From: Amycolatopsis sp. NBRC 101858 | GTDB lineage: Bacteria > Actinomycetota > Actinomycetes > Mycobacteriales > Pseudonocardiaceae | Length of the DNA: 64,000 nt | Direction of reading: 5' to 3' | Assembly (NCBI RefSeq): GCF_030269325.1 | Contig: NZ_BSTD01000003.1 | Location: forward strand, 806,001-870,000 | In this document: positions 41,992 through 49,894 of the stretch, one piece after another | Numbering within the stretch: position 1 is the stretch's first letter | Layout: every line of letters starts with the position of its first letter | The notes under the pieces: model-generated | Told to the model about the DNA's origin: nothing | Database searches by the model: none | Seen by the model: only the letters and a program-made list of their open reading frames with translations | Translations under genes and position numbers: made by a program

Positions 41992-43437
41992 ATGAATTCT
42001 CCGAAACTCCGTGTTGCGCTGGCTCTGGGGGCCGTCGCGAGCGCGGTCGCCTTGAGTGCGCCCGCGGCCGCGGCGAGCCCCGCCGGAATCGTCTGGGAAG
42101 ACTCGTGTGCCGCCGGGTACCGGTGCGGCCACCTCGACGTCCCGATGTCCTACCAGGATCCTTCCGCCGGGACGGTGACCGTCGCCGTCGGGCTCCTCCC
42201 GGCCACCGACCAGGCCCACAAGCTGGGCACCCTCTTCTACAACCCCGGCGGGCCCGGGTCGTCCGGGCGGTTCGCGCCCGCGTTGACGCCTTTCCTGCAC
42301 GCGCGCTACGACATCGTCGGGTTCGACCCGCGCGGCGTCGGCGCGAGCTCGAAGATCCACTGCTTCACCGATCCGTCGCAGCTCGCGGTGCTGCAGCGGG
42401 CGCTCGGCACGTTCCCGCTGACCCGTGACGCCGAACAGCGGCAGATCGCGGACACGAAGACCGTCACCGACCTCTGCGAACAGAACGCGGGCCCGCTGGC
42501 GAACCACCTCTCGACCGGCACGATCGCCCGCGACCTCGACCGCCTGCGGGCGGCGTTCGGCGAGCCGAAGCTGCGGTACTACGGGAAGTCGTACGGCACC
42601 TACCTCGGCGAGACGTACGCGAACCTGTTCCCCGGCCGCGTCGGCTCGCTCGCCCTCGACGCCGTCGACGACCCGATGCGCTGGGCGACCGGCTCCGGCC
42701 CGATGAGCTACCGGCTGCAAGGCTACGAAGACGGGCCTCGCGCGCTTGAGTCCTTTTTGGACGCCTGCGCGGCGCGCTGCACCTTCGACTACTCGGCCAT
42801 TCTCGACCGCCTCGCGGCCGGCCCGATCACCGTGACCGACACGGCCGGGAAGCAGATCGCCGTCACCTACCAGAGCGCGATCGCCACGATCCACAACTAC
42901 CTGACCGACGCCCAGGCGGCACCGCAGCTGGCGGCGTACCTGCAGGCGCTCGCGGATCCGGCGTCACGCGCTCCGGCCTCGGCGGGCGGCCCGCCGGACG
43001 TCGACTCGCTGCTTGGCGGCGGTGCGACGCTCTGTTCGGACGCGGCGAACCCACGTGATCCGGCCGTCTGGTGGGACTACGCCGCGCGCGCCGACCAGGT
43101 CGGCCGTGGGTTCGGGCCGTACGACGTCTACAAGACGCTGCCGTGCGCGACGTGGGACATCGCGGACACCGGCCGCTACACCGGTCCGTGGAACCGGCCG
43201 ACGGCGCCGATCCTGCTCCTCGCCAACCGCCAGGGCGACCTGGAGACGCCGTACGCCGGGGCCCAGCGGACCGAAAAGCTGCTGGCCAACGCGCGTCTGC
43301 TGAGCCTCGACACGTACGGCCACGGTTCGCGCGGCAAGAGCGCGTGCGTGGACGCGTCGCTGGACCGCTACTTCGCCGCCGGTTCAGTGCCGGCCCGGGG
43401 TGCGGTCTGCGCTCCGGACCGGGGTCCGTTCGAGTGA
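41992..43437 (+). CDS. Secreted alpha/beta-hydrolase, tripeptidyl aminopeptidase (TAP/SlpD)-like
   Basis: This 481-residue protein has a signal peptide (about 1-28, ALALGAVASAVALSAPAAAA) and an alpha/beta-hydrolase fold with the oxyanion GGPGSSG (86-92), nucleophile S200 in YYGKSYGTYLG, and probably Asp in NRQGDLETP and His in YGHGS. The C-terminal TAP-like domain ends ACVDASLDRYF. Such enzymes remove tripeptides or are proline iminopeptidase-like and are secreted in Streptomyces. The gene is alone between a terminator and a GNAT gene. Confidence 0.92.
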   Translation: MNSPKLRVALALGAVASAVALSAPAAAASPAGIVWEDSCAAGYRCGHLDVPMSYQDPSAGTVTVAVGLLPATDQAHKLGTLFYNPGGPGSSGRFAPALTPFLHARYDIVGFDPRGVGASSKIHCFTDPSQLAVLQRALGTFPLTRDAEQRQIADTKTVTDLCEQNAGPLANHLSTGTIARDLDRLRAAFGEPKLRYYGKSYGTYLGETYANLFPGRVGSLALDAVDDPMRWATGSGPMSYRLQGYEDGPRALESFLDACAARCTFDYSAILDRLAAGPITVTDTAGKQIAVTYQSAIATIHNYLTDAQAAPQLAAYLQALADPASRAPASAGGPPDVDSLLGGGATLCSDAANPRDPAVWWDYAARADQVGRGFGPYDVYKTLPCATWDIADTGRYTGPWNRPTAPILLLANRQGDLETPYAGAQRTEKLLANARLLSLDTYGHGSRGKSACVDASLDRYFAAGSVPARGAVCAPDRGPFE

Positions 43438-43511
43438 AACCCTTTACTGGCAACGTACTCGATTTCTGCGAAGCCACTCACACCTGGCAGGAGGGCCGCT
43501 AGGGTGGGCCG

Positions 43512-44084
43512 GTGACGCAGCCGCCCCCGGGATTCGACCGCACGCTCCTCCTCCGCGACGGCCGCCGGGTGTGGGTCCGGCCGCTGACCCCGCAGGACGC
43601 GCCGGAGCTGGGCGAAGCCATCCGCACCGCGGACCCGGAGACGCTGCGCAGACGCTTCTGCGGTTCGGCGCCTCGCGTGACCCCCCAGTTGCTGGAGCGG
43701 CTGACGGTCCTGGACTACGAGCGCCGGTTCGCCCTGGTGGCGCGGTGTTCGGAGGGGCCGGGGGTGGCAGTGGCCCGCTACGAGGCAACGGGCCGGAAGA
43801 TGGCGGAAGTGGCGATAGCGGTGGCCCCGGCATGGCGCAGGGTGGGATTGGCTTCGGCCTTGCTGCACATGCTGGGGCTGGCGGCCCTGGAGCGCGGATT
43901 CGAGCGCTTCACGGCGGTGTATTCGGCGGACAACCGTCCGGTGGCCGAGCTGCTGGACTACGCGCGGGGCCGTCGGGTGATCGCTGAGGGGGTCGCGGAG
44001 GCGGAGGTCCGGCTCCGCGACCACCCCGAAGCACCGCCCGACGCCGCGAGACAGAGCTTCTCGTTTTTTCAGCGGAATCCGTAA
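43512..44084 (+). CDS. GNAT-family N-acetyltransferase
   Basis: This 190-residue protein begins at a GTG (43512). It has the GNAT fold with LRDGRRVWVRPLTPQDAPEL at the N-terminus and acetyl-CoA loop IAVAPAWRRVGLASALLHML (V/I-x-x-x-x-R-x-x-G-x-A). The sequence resembles the stand-alone acetyltransferases related to the GNAT domain of acetate-CoA ligase-type PatA proteins, but no cyclic nucleotide domain is present. The acceptor is unknown. Confidence 0.85.
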   Translation: MTQPPPGFDRTLLLRDGRRVWVRPLTPQDAPELGEAIRTADPETLRRRFCGSAPRVTPQLLERLTVLDYERRFALVARCSEGPGVAVARYEATGRKMAEVAIAVAPAWRRVGLASALLHMLGLAALERGFERFTAVYSADNRPVAELLDYARGRRVIAEGVAEAEVRLRDHPEAPPDAARQSFSFFQRNP

Positions 44085-44147
44085 CAGACCGCGCGACCCC
44101 ACCGATCCAGGCCGGGCACCTCGTTCCCGCAACAGAACGGCACCGGC

Positions 44148-45278
44148 ATGGACATCGCGGAGCGCGCGCAAGCACTCGCCCTGAAGATCCGCAAGCACAA
44201 GGACGGCATCGAGACCGAAGAGGCGACCAAGAACGCCTTCGTGATGCCGTTCATCAGCACTGTCCTCGGTTACGACGTGTTCAACCCGGCCGAGGTGATC
44301 CCCGAGTTCACCGCCGACGTGGGCACCAAGCGGGGCGAGAAGATCGACTACGCGATCGTGCACGACGGTCAGGTGCAGGTGCTCGTCGAAGCCAAGAAGA
44401 TCAACGACCCGCTCCGGATCGAGCACGCTTCCCAGCTCTTCCGCTACTTCGCCGTCACGAACGCCCGGATCGCCGTCCTGACGAATGGTCAGGTGTACGA
44501 GTTCTACACCGACCTCGACGCGCCGAACCGGATGGACGCCAAGCCGTTCCTCGTGCTGGACTTCGCCGACATCGACGAAACCCTGCTGCCCGAACTGGCC
44601 AAGCTCACGAAGGAGTCGTTCGACCTCGACTCGGTCATCAGCGCCGCAGGTGAGCTGAAGTACATCGGACAGCTGAAGCGCATCCTCGCGGCGCAGTTCA
44701 AGGAACCCGAGGACGAGTGGGTGAAGTTCCTGACCACGCGGGTGTACGAAGGACCGTTCACCCAGCGAATCCGTGAGCAGTTCGGCCCGCTGGTGGCCAA
44801 GGCGACCCGCCAGTTCCTGAACGAGCAAGTCAACGACCGGTTGAAGAACGCGCTCGGGGCACCGGACTCGTACGTGAGCGTCACGCCGCAGGCCGACCCC
44901 GCGGTCGCCGAAAGCCCGGCTCGCGAAGACGGCAACGGTGAGCTCGTCACCACCGAAGAGGAGATCGAAGGCTACCGGGTCGTCCGGGCGATCGTCTGCG
45001 GCGAAGTGGCGGCGGCGCGGGTCGTCCCGCGGGACACCAAGACCTACTTCGGTGTCCTGCTCGACGACAACAACCGCAAGCCCATCGCGCGGCTGTGGTT
45101 CAACCGCTCGAAGAAGTACCTCGGGGTCTTCGACGAGAACAAGGTCGAGACCCGCATCCCGATCGCGAACGTCGAGGAGATCTACGCCCACGCCGACCAC
45201 CTGCGGCGGACGGTGGCGAGATACCTGACCGCGCCACCCGTCGCCGCCGAAGAAGCTCAGTCCAGCAGTGCCTGGTAA
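44148..45278 (+). CDS. Orphan type I restriction HsdR-N-like nuclease protein
   Basis: This 376-residue protein starts MDIAERAQALALKIRKHKDG. Residues 20-110 match the HsdR N-terminal nuclease fold with a PD-(D/E)xK site: D67 (GEKIDYAIV), E81 and K83 (VLVEAKK), and a downstream HASQLFRYF helix. Residues 110-240 are helical, and a C-terminal domain (about 275-365, EEIEGYRVVRAIVCGEV, WFNRSKKYLGVFDENKVET) has a beta-rich pattern. No translocase, methylase or specificity genes are near. It may be a solitary antiphage nuclease or a regulator derived from one. The end overlaps the convergent next gene by 22 bp. Confidence 0.8.
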   Translation: MDIAERAQALALKIRKHKDGIETEEATKNAFVMPFISTVLGYDVFNPAEVIPEFTADVGTKRGEKIDYAIVHDGQVQVLVEAKKINDPLRIEHASQLFRYFAVTNARIAVLTNGQVYEFYTDLDAPNRMDAKPFLVLDFADIDETLLPELAKLTKESFDLDSVISAAGELKYIGQLKRILAAQFKEPEDEWVKFLTTRVYEGPFTQRIREQFGPLVAKATRQFLNEQVNDRLKNALGAPDSYVSVTPQADPAVAESPAREDGNGELVTTEEEIEGYRVVRAIVCGEVAAARVVPRDTKTYFGVLLDDNNRKPIARLWFNRSKKYLGVFDENKVETRIPIANVEEIYAHADHLRRTVARYLTAPPVAAEEAQSSSAW

Positions 45279-46486
45279 ACCAGCTGCCTCAGCTGTGACC
45301 GCAGCCGATAAGTGCTCGATGGCAACAGCTGCGTGTAAAACCCCACCGTCAAGTCCTCATCCGGATCCACCCAGAAAGCCGTCGACGCCGCTCCGCCCCA
45401 CGCGAACTCCCCCGCCGATGACAACGTGCGCGCCTTCACCGGGTCCTCCAGTACCGAGAACCCCAGACCGAACCCGTGGCCGTCGAAGGGCATCTCCGCG
45501 AACAACGGCCTTCCGTACTCCTCCAGGTCCACGTGGCCCGGCAGGTGGTTGCTCGCCATCAGGGACACCGTTCGCGGCGACAGCAGCCGGATGTCGTCCA
45601 AAGCGCCGCCGCGCAGGAGCATCTCCGTGAACCGCCAATAATCCGAGGCCGAGGACACCAGCCCGCCGCCGCCGGAAAGGCAGTCCGGGCGGGACTTCCC
45701 GAGCGCGCCGAACGCCTCATTGCGCGTCGCCCGGCCGGAAGCAGGGTCGGGCACGTAAAGCGCGGCCAAGCGAGCGGGAGAAGACGCCACGAACCCCGTG
45801 TCCGTCATGCCCAGCGGCGTGAAGATCCGCGACGCGAAGAACTCGTCCAGCGAAAGCCCCGAAACCACCTCGACGAGCCGGCCCAGGACGTCCGTCGCGA
45901 TCGAGTAGTTCCACTCCGCGCCCGGCTGGAACAGCAGCGGCAGCGACGCCCACTGCTCCGAACACGCCGCCAGGTCGAGACCCGGCGGCGTCCCCCACTC
46001 GAACCCCGCCGCCCGGTAGATCGCGTCCACCGGGTGGCCGTGGTGGAAGCCGTACGTCAGGCCCGCCGTGTGGGTCAGCAGGTGCCACACCCGGATCGGC
46101 GAGCGCGCCGGCTCCGTCAGCGGGCGAAGCGCCGATCCCTTGACGAACACCCGCGGCGACGCGAACTCCGGCAGCCACCGCGAGATCGGGTCGTCCAGCT
46201 CCAGCAGGCCGTCCTCGACGAGCATCATCGCCGCGACCGACGTGATCGGCTTGGTCATCGAGAAGATCCGCCACAGCGTGTCGGTCTCCACCGGGGTGCC
46301 CGCTTCGACGTCGCTGTACCCGCCGCTGCCGACGTGCACGATCCGGCCGTGCCTGCTCACCACCGCGAGCCAGCCCGGCAACCGTCCATCCTCGACATAC
46401 CGGTCGAAATGGGTGTCCAGCCGGGAAAGCCGGCCCGCGTCGAACCCGGCTTCGGCCGGCTCGACGTCCACCTTGAGGTTCGCCAT
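45257..46486 (-). CDS. Serine hydrolase of the beta-lactamase/EstB class
   Basis: This 409-residue protein has the SxxK nucleophile S76-M-T-K79 (WRIFSMTKPITS), a Tyr-containing second motif (WNYSIATDVLG) and family segments LLTHTAGLTYGF and ISRWLPEF. No signal peptide is found, so it is probably a cytosolic esterase or transesterase like EstB or LovD rather than a penicillin-binding protein. It begins 10 bp after the siderophore-interacting protein gene ends, so the two are likely cotranscribed. Substrate unknown. Confidence 0.9.
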   Translation of the reverse strand: MANLKVDVEPAEAGFDAGRLSRLDTHFDRYVEDGRLPGWLAVVSRHGRIVHVGSGGYSDVEAGTPVETDTLWRIFSMTKPITSVAAMMLVEDGLLELDDPISRWLPEFASPRVFVKGSALRPLTEPARSPIRVWHLLTHTAGLTYGFHHGHPVDAIYRAAGFEWGTPPGLDLAACSEQWASLPLLFQPGAEWNYSIATDVLGRLVEVVSGLSLDEFFASRIFTPLGMTDTGFVASSPARLAALYVPDPASGRATRNEAFGALGKSRPDCLSGGGGLVSSASDYWRFTEMLLRGGALDDIRLLSPRTVSLMASNHLPGHVDLEEYGRPLFAEMPFDGHGFGLGFSVLEDPVKARTLSSAGEFAWGGAASTAFWVDPDEDLTVGFYTQLLPSSTYRLRSQLRQLVYQALLD

Positions 46487-46495
46487 CCCGCGAGA

Positions 46496-47308
46496 TTACT
46501 TCTCGCGAGCGCGTTCGGCCGCTTTCTCTTCACGCCAGGCTTCGTCGTCCTTGCCGACGCGCCAGTACCCCGAGATCGACAGCAGCTCACGCCGCACGCC
46601 GCGCTCGTCGAGCAGGTACCGCCGCAGCTCGCGGACGAACCCCGCCTCGCCGTGCACGAACGCCTGGACGACGCCCTCGCGCCACGGCAGCTCCCGCACC
46701 GCCGCGGCGACATCGCCGCCGGACGCGCGGTGCAGCCACGTGATCTGCGCGTCGGCCTTCGTGGCCAGCGGCTGCTGCTCCTCGGCGTTCTCGACCAGGA
46801 TCACGACCTGCGCCGCGACGCCGGCCGGGAGCGCTTCGAGCGACGCCGCGATGGCCGGCAACGCGCTTTCGTCGCCGGCCAGCAGGTGCCAGTCCGCTTC
46901 GGAGCCCGGCGCGTACGCACCGCCGGGGCCGGACAGCAGCAGCTCGTCGCCCGGCTGGGCCGCGGCCGCCCACGGGCCGGCGATGCCTTCGTCGCCGTGG
47001 TGGACGAAGTCGAAGGTCAGCTCGCCGGCCTGCGGGTCGAACGCCCGGACCGTGTAGGACCGCATCCGCGGCCAGTGCTCCCGCGGCAGCGTGGCCCGGC
47101 ACTCCTGGACGTCGAACGGCTCCGGGTACTCGACGCCCGGAACCTTGAACAGCACCTTCACGTACGCGTCGGTGAACGCGTTCGGCGTGAAGTCGGCGAT
47201 GCCCTCGCCGCCCGCGACGATCCGGATCATGTGCGGGGTCAGCCGCTCGGTGCGCAGCACGCGCAGTTTCACCGCGGGCCGTCCGGACCGCCGGGGTGCT
47301 TCGGCCAT
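46496..47308 (-). CDS. Siderophore-interacting FAD-dependent reductase
   Basis: This 270-residue SIP-family protein has FAD-binding RMRSYTVRAFDPQAGELTFDFVHHGD (core RSYTVR, HHGDEGIAGPW), and a NAD(P)H-binding region LLAGDESALPAIAASLEALP. The C-terminus has SISGYWRVGKDDEAW. Such enzymes (ViuB/SIP type) reduce ferric siderophores in the cytosol to free iron. A likely iron box lies directly upstream (47327-47345), so expression should rise on iron starvation. Confidence 0.93.
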   Translation of the reverse strand: MAEAPRRSGRPAVKLRVLRTERLTPHMIRIVAGGEGIADFTPNAFTDAYVKVLFKVPGVEYPEPFDVQECRATLPREHWPRMRSYTVRAFDPQAGELTFDFVHHGDEGIAGPWAAAAQPGDELLLSGPGGAYAPGSEADWHLLAGDESALPAIAASLEALPAGVAAQVVILVENAEEQQPLATKADAQITWLHRASGGDVAAAVRELPWREGVVQAFVHGEAGFVRELRRYLLDERGVRRELLSISGYWRVGKDDEAWREEKAAERAREK

Positions 47309-47326
47309 CGGCCAACTCCTCGCTCA

Positions 47327-47345
47327 GGTACTAAGGCTTACCTAA
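47327..47345. promoter_or_regulatory. Putative DtxR/IdeR iron box upstream of the SIP gene
   Basis: The plus strand reads GGTACTAAGGCTTACCTAA. Its right half, AGGCTTACCTAA, nearly matches the actinobacterial iron-box half-site, and the left half is poor. It lies 19 bp before the SIP start and overlaps the stop codon of the upstream gene by four bases. An iron-dependent repressor bound there would control the SIP and esterase genes. Confidence 0.55.
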
Positions 47346-47710
47346 GCAACCGTACGCGCCGGATCCGGCTCCTGACCATCCGGCCGCCCCAGTTCTTCGA
47401 GCATCCGGGCAAAAGCGGCAGCGGTCTTCGCGCGGAACCCGACGAAGAACCGGTTGGCCAACGGGACTCCCCAGCGTCCCCAGGTGGCCGCGTTGACCAC
47501 CCGGTGCTCGACGCGCGCACCCGCCGGATCGGCCGTGACGCGGTACTCCCCGCGGTACCACCAGCCGCCCTGCACCGCGAGGAACCCCCGTTCGGCGTCG
47601 ACCTCCGTCCGCATCGGGTGACCACCCCCGGTCACCCGGCGCCGCACGTCCTCGAACACCTCCGCGGGCGGGCGCGCGACGACCCCCGACGCCTCCGCAA
47701 GCGTTTTCAC
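47342..47710 (-). CDS. SRPBCC/START-like fold protein
   Basis: This 122-residue protein starts at a GTG (47710) whose first bases overlap the previous stop (GTGA); a longer frame upstream is unlikely. The sequence VKTLAEASGVVARPPAEVFEDVRRR opens as SRPBCC proteins do, with the helix-grip pattern and a C-terminal amphipathic helix (AKTAAAFARMLEELG). It probably binds a hydrophobic ligand. It is coupled to the SnoaL-like gene under a TetR operator region. Confidence 0.75.
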   Translation of the reverse strand: MKTLAEASGVVARPPAEVFEDVRRRVTGGGHPMRTEVDAERGFLAVQGGWWYRGEYRVTADPAGARVEHRVVNAATWGRWGVPLANRFFVGFRAKTAAAFARMLEELGRPDGQEPDPARTVA

Positions 47711-48123
47711 CCGCGCGGATCCGAGACGCGCGTGTTCTGGAACGCCGTGATCAGCCACTCGCCGTCCTCCTGGACGAGCACGAAGCTGACCGTCGACTCG
47801 CGGCCTTCGTCGGTGGTGTCGGCGCCGCTGACCGAGGACCCGCCCCCGACGACGGCCACGGCGACGTCCGGGCGGATGAACCGCACCTTCGCCGTCGCGC
47901 CGAGCTGCCCGGTCAGCTTGGACCCCTTGAGCGGCCCCTCGAACAGGGCGCGGTGCGAGCTTTCGATCGCTTCCCGGCCCGGGAAGTTCAGCCCGAAGAA
48001 CGTCACGTAGTCCGCGTCCTCGGTGAAGAGCCGGCCGTACGCGGCGGCATCGGCGGAGTTCCAGGCCTCGGTGAGGCGGCCGAGCACGGCGCGGACGCCG
48101 GCATCGGCGGTCGTGGTGGTCAT
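47707..48123 (-). CDS. SnoaL-like (SgcJ/EcaC-type) NTF2-fold protein
   Basis: This 138-residue protein starts at the ATG at 48123 (MTTTTADAGVRAVLGRLTEAWNSADA). The pattern AWNSADAAAYGRLFTEDADYVTFFG followed by GREAIESSHRALFEGPLKGSKL is typical of the SgcJ/EcaC NTF2-like family. Role unknown; some relatives are oxidoreductase-like or lipid-binding. It faces the TetR gene across a region with two palindromic operators, so it is probably the repressor's main target together with the SRPBCC gene. Confidence 0.85.
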   Translation of the reverse strand: MTTTTADAGVRAVLGRLTEAWNSADAAAYGRLFTEDADYVTFFGLNFPGREAIESSHRALFEGPLKGSKLTGQLGATAKVRFIRPDVAVAVVGGGSSVSGADTTDEGRESTVSFVLVQEDGEWLITAFQNTRVSDPRG

Positions 48124-48137
48124 GAGATCCCCTTTCG

Positions 48138-48186
48138 CGAACGTCGTTCGTTCGACGAACACAGTTCTACTTACGAACGCCGTTCG
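48138..48186. promoter_or_regulatory. Two palindromic TetR operators
   Basis: CGAACG-T-CGTTCG (48138-48150) and CGAACG-C-CGTTCG (48174-48186) share identical arms and lie 36 bp apart between the divergent SnoaL-like and TetR genes. An extra CGA/TCG-rich half-site GTTCGTTCGACGAAC bridges them. The repressor at 48206 should bind both and control itself and the leftward pair. Confidence 0.8.
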
Positions 48187-48205
48187 CGTCAAGTACAGTG
48201 TTCGG

Positions 48206-48910
48206 GTGACCGTTCCCCCACCGCCGTGGCGCAGCGCCCCGCGCCGCCGCGCCGCAAAACCCGCGCTCTCCCAGGAGCTGATCGTGAAGACGGCGCTGGA
48301 GGTCCTGGCGAAGGAAGGCCTCGACGCGGTCACCATGCGGCGGGTCGCCCAGGAGCTGGAAACGGGACCCGCGTCGCTCTACGCGCACGTGGCCAACAAG
48401 GACGAGCTGGCGGAGCTGATGCTCGACGCCGTGCTCGCCGAAGCGCCGATCCCGGACCCGGACCCGGCGCGCTGGGACGAGCAGGTGAAGGACCTGGTCC
48501 GCGGCCAGATCCGGGTGATGGTCGCCCACCCCGGCATCGCGCGGGTGGCGTGGGACATCGCCGTGCCGGTCACGCCGAGCTCGCTGCGCCAGGGCGAGGC
48601 GATGCTCGCCCTGCTGCGCGCGGGCGGCCTGACGCTCAGGCAGGCGACGTTCGCGGGCGACGCCCTGGCGCTCTACGCCAAGGCGTACGCCTACGAAGCG
48701 AGTGGCTGGACCTGGGGCGACATCGACGAAGCCGAGACGGCCAAACGCGGCGAGCAGATGGTGGCGTACATGCGGTCACTGCCCCCCGAGGCGTTCCCGA
48801 ACATGCTGCACATCGGCGAGTTCTTCAACGCCGAGACCGCGGCCGAACGCCTGGAGTTCGCCCTCGACGTCTACCTGGCCGGGCTGAAGGTCGTGGCGGC
48901 GAAGAACTAG
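48206..48910 (+). CDS. TetR-family repressor with TetR_C-type ligand domain
   Basis: This 234-residue regulator starts at a GTG (48206); an ATG at 48023 upstream would run through the operators. The HTH is LVKTALEVLAKEGLDAVTMRRVAQELETGPASLYAHVANKDEL (core MRRVAQELETGPASLYAHV). The C-terminal domain is about 150 residues and resembles tetracycline-repressor ligand domains. It diverges from the SnoaL-like/SRPBCC pair and converges with the quinone reductase-like gene, whose stop overlaps its own. Confidence 0.93.
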   Translation: MTVPPPPWRSAPRRRAAKPALSQELIVKTALEVLAKEGLDAVTMRRVAQELETGPASLYAHVANKDELAELMLDAVLAEAPIPDPDPARWDEQVKDLVRGQIRVMVAHPGIARVAWDIAVPVTPSSLRQGEAMLALLRAGGLTLRQATFAGDALALYAKAYAYEASGWTWGDIDEAETAKRGEQMVAYMRSLPPEAFPNMLHIGEFFNAETAAERLEFALDVYLAGLKVVAAKN

Positions 48911-49827
48911 GGCCGCAGGACGATCTTGCCGCGGGTGTGCCGCTGCTCCAGCTCGCGGTAGGCGTCGTGCACCTCGGCCAGCGGGTAGACACGCGCGATC
49001 GGCACCTCGAGCAGTCCCTTGGCCACCAGCAGGCTCAGCTCGCGCAGCACCTCGGCCGACGCTCCCGCCATGTTGCCCTCGGTCTTCACGTTGTACTTCG
49101 CGGCCGCCTCGTAGTCGATGATCGTGTCGATCCGTCCCGGGTGGATCCCCAGGTGCAGGGCCAGTTCCACGTAGCCGGAGCCGAAGGTGTCGACGAACGC
49201 GTGCACGCCGTCCGGAGCGGCTTCCTTGATGCGCTCGAGGACGCCGTCGCCGTAGGCCACCGGGATGACGTCGAGCTCGCGCAGCCACGCGTGGTTCGCT
49301 TCCCCGGCCAGGCCGATCACCGTGGCGCCGGCCAGCTTCGCGAGCTGGACGGCCAGCGATCCGACGCCCCCGGCCGCACCCGAGACGACGACCGTGTCAC
49401 CTTCGCGCGGGCAGACCGCGGCCATCGCGGCGTAGGCGGTCGTGCCGGCGACGAACAGCGCGCCCGCGGCCTCCCACGAAATGCCGTCCGGCCGCGGCGT
49501 GAGGTCCGAAGCCTCCGCCACGACGTAGTCCGCGTGGCTGGAGCGCGTGTGCACGAAGCCGATCACCTCGTCGCCGACCGCGATCTCCTCGACGCCCTCG
49601 CCGAGTTCCGCGACGACGCCGGCGAAGTCGCTGCCCTGCCCGGACGGGAACGTCGCGGGCCAGCGCTCGTGCAGGAACCCCCGCCGGATGGCGGCCTCGC
49701 CGGGGTTGATCCCGGCGGCGCGGACCTCGACGAGCACCTGCCCCCGTCCCGGCACCGGCCGTTCGACGTCCTCGATCCGGAGGACGTCCACGTCGCCGTA
49801 CTCGTCGAACCTGATCGCGCGCGCCAT
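48907..49827 (-). CDS. Zinc-independent medium-chain NADPH:quinone oxidoreductase-like protein
   Basis: This 306-residue MDR-family enzyme starts at the ATG at 49827. It shows GINPGEAAIRRG (quinone reductase pattern), GSDFAGVVAELGEGV, the cofactor loop VVSGAAGGVGSLAVQLAKLAGATVIGL and a C-terminal RGKIVLRP. Structural-zinc Cys residues are absent. It probably reduces quinones or enones with NADPH. Its stop overlaps the convergent TetR stop by 3 bp. Confidence 0.92.
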   Translation of the reverse strand: MARAIRFDEYGDVDVLRIEDVERPVPGRGQVLVEVRAAGINPGEAAIRRGFLHERWPATFPSGQGSDFAGVVAELGEGVEEIAVGDEVIGFVHTRSSHADYVVAEASDLTPRPDGISWEAAGALFVAGTTAYAAMAAVCPREGDTVVVSGAAGGVGSLAVQLAKLAGATVIGLAGEANHAWLRELDVIPVAYGDGVLERIKEAAPDGVHAFVDTFGSGYVELALHLGIHPGRIDTIIDYEAAAKYNVKTEGNMAGASAEVLRELSLLVAKGLLEVPIARVYPLAEVHDAYRELEQRHTRGKIVLRP

Positions 49828-49894
49828 GAGGCCTCCTCGAAAGTCGTTGCTCGATACAAGCAACGACCGGCCCCGGAGTTTTATGCCCGCGAGT

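Noticed and set aside
41992..46486. Antibiotic biosynthetic cluster
   Set aside because: No synthase, synthetase or tailoring set is present. The siderophore-interacting protein alone does not indicate a biosynthetic cluster.
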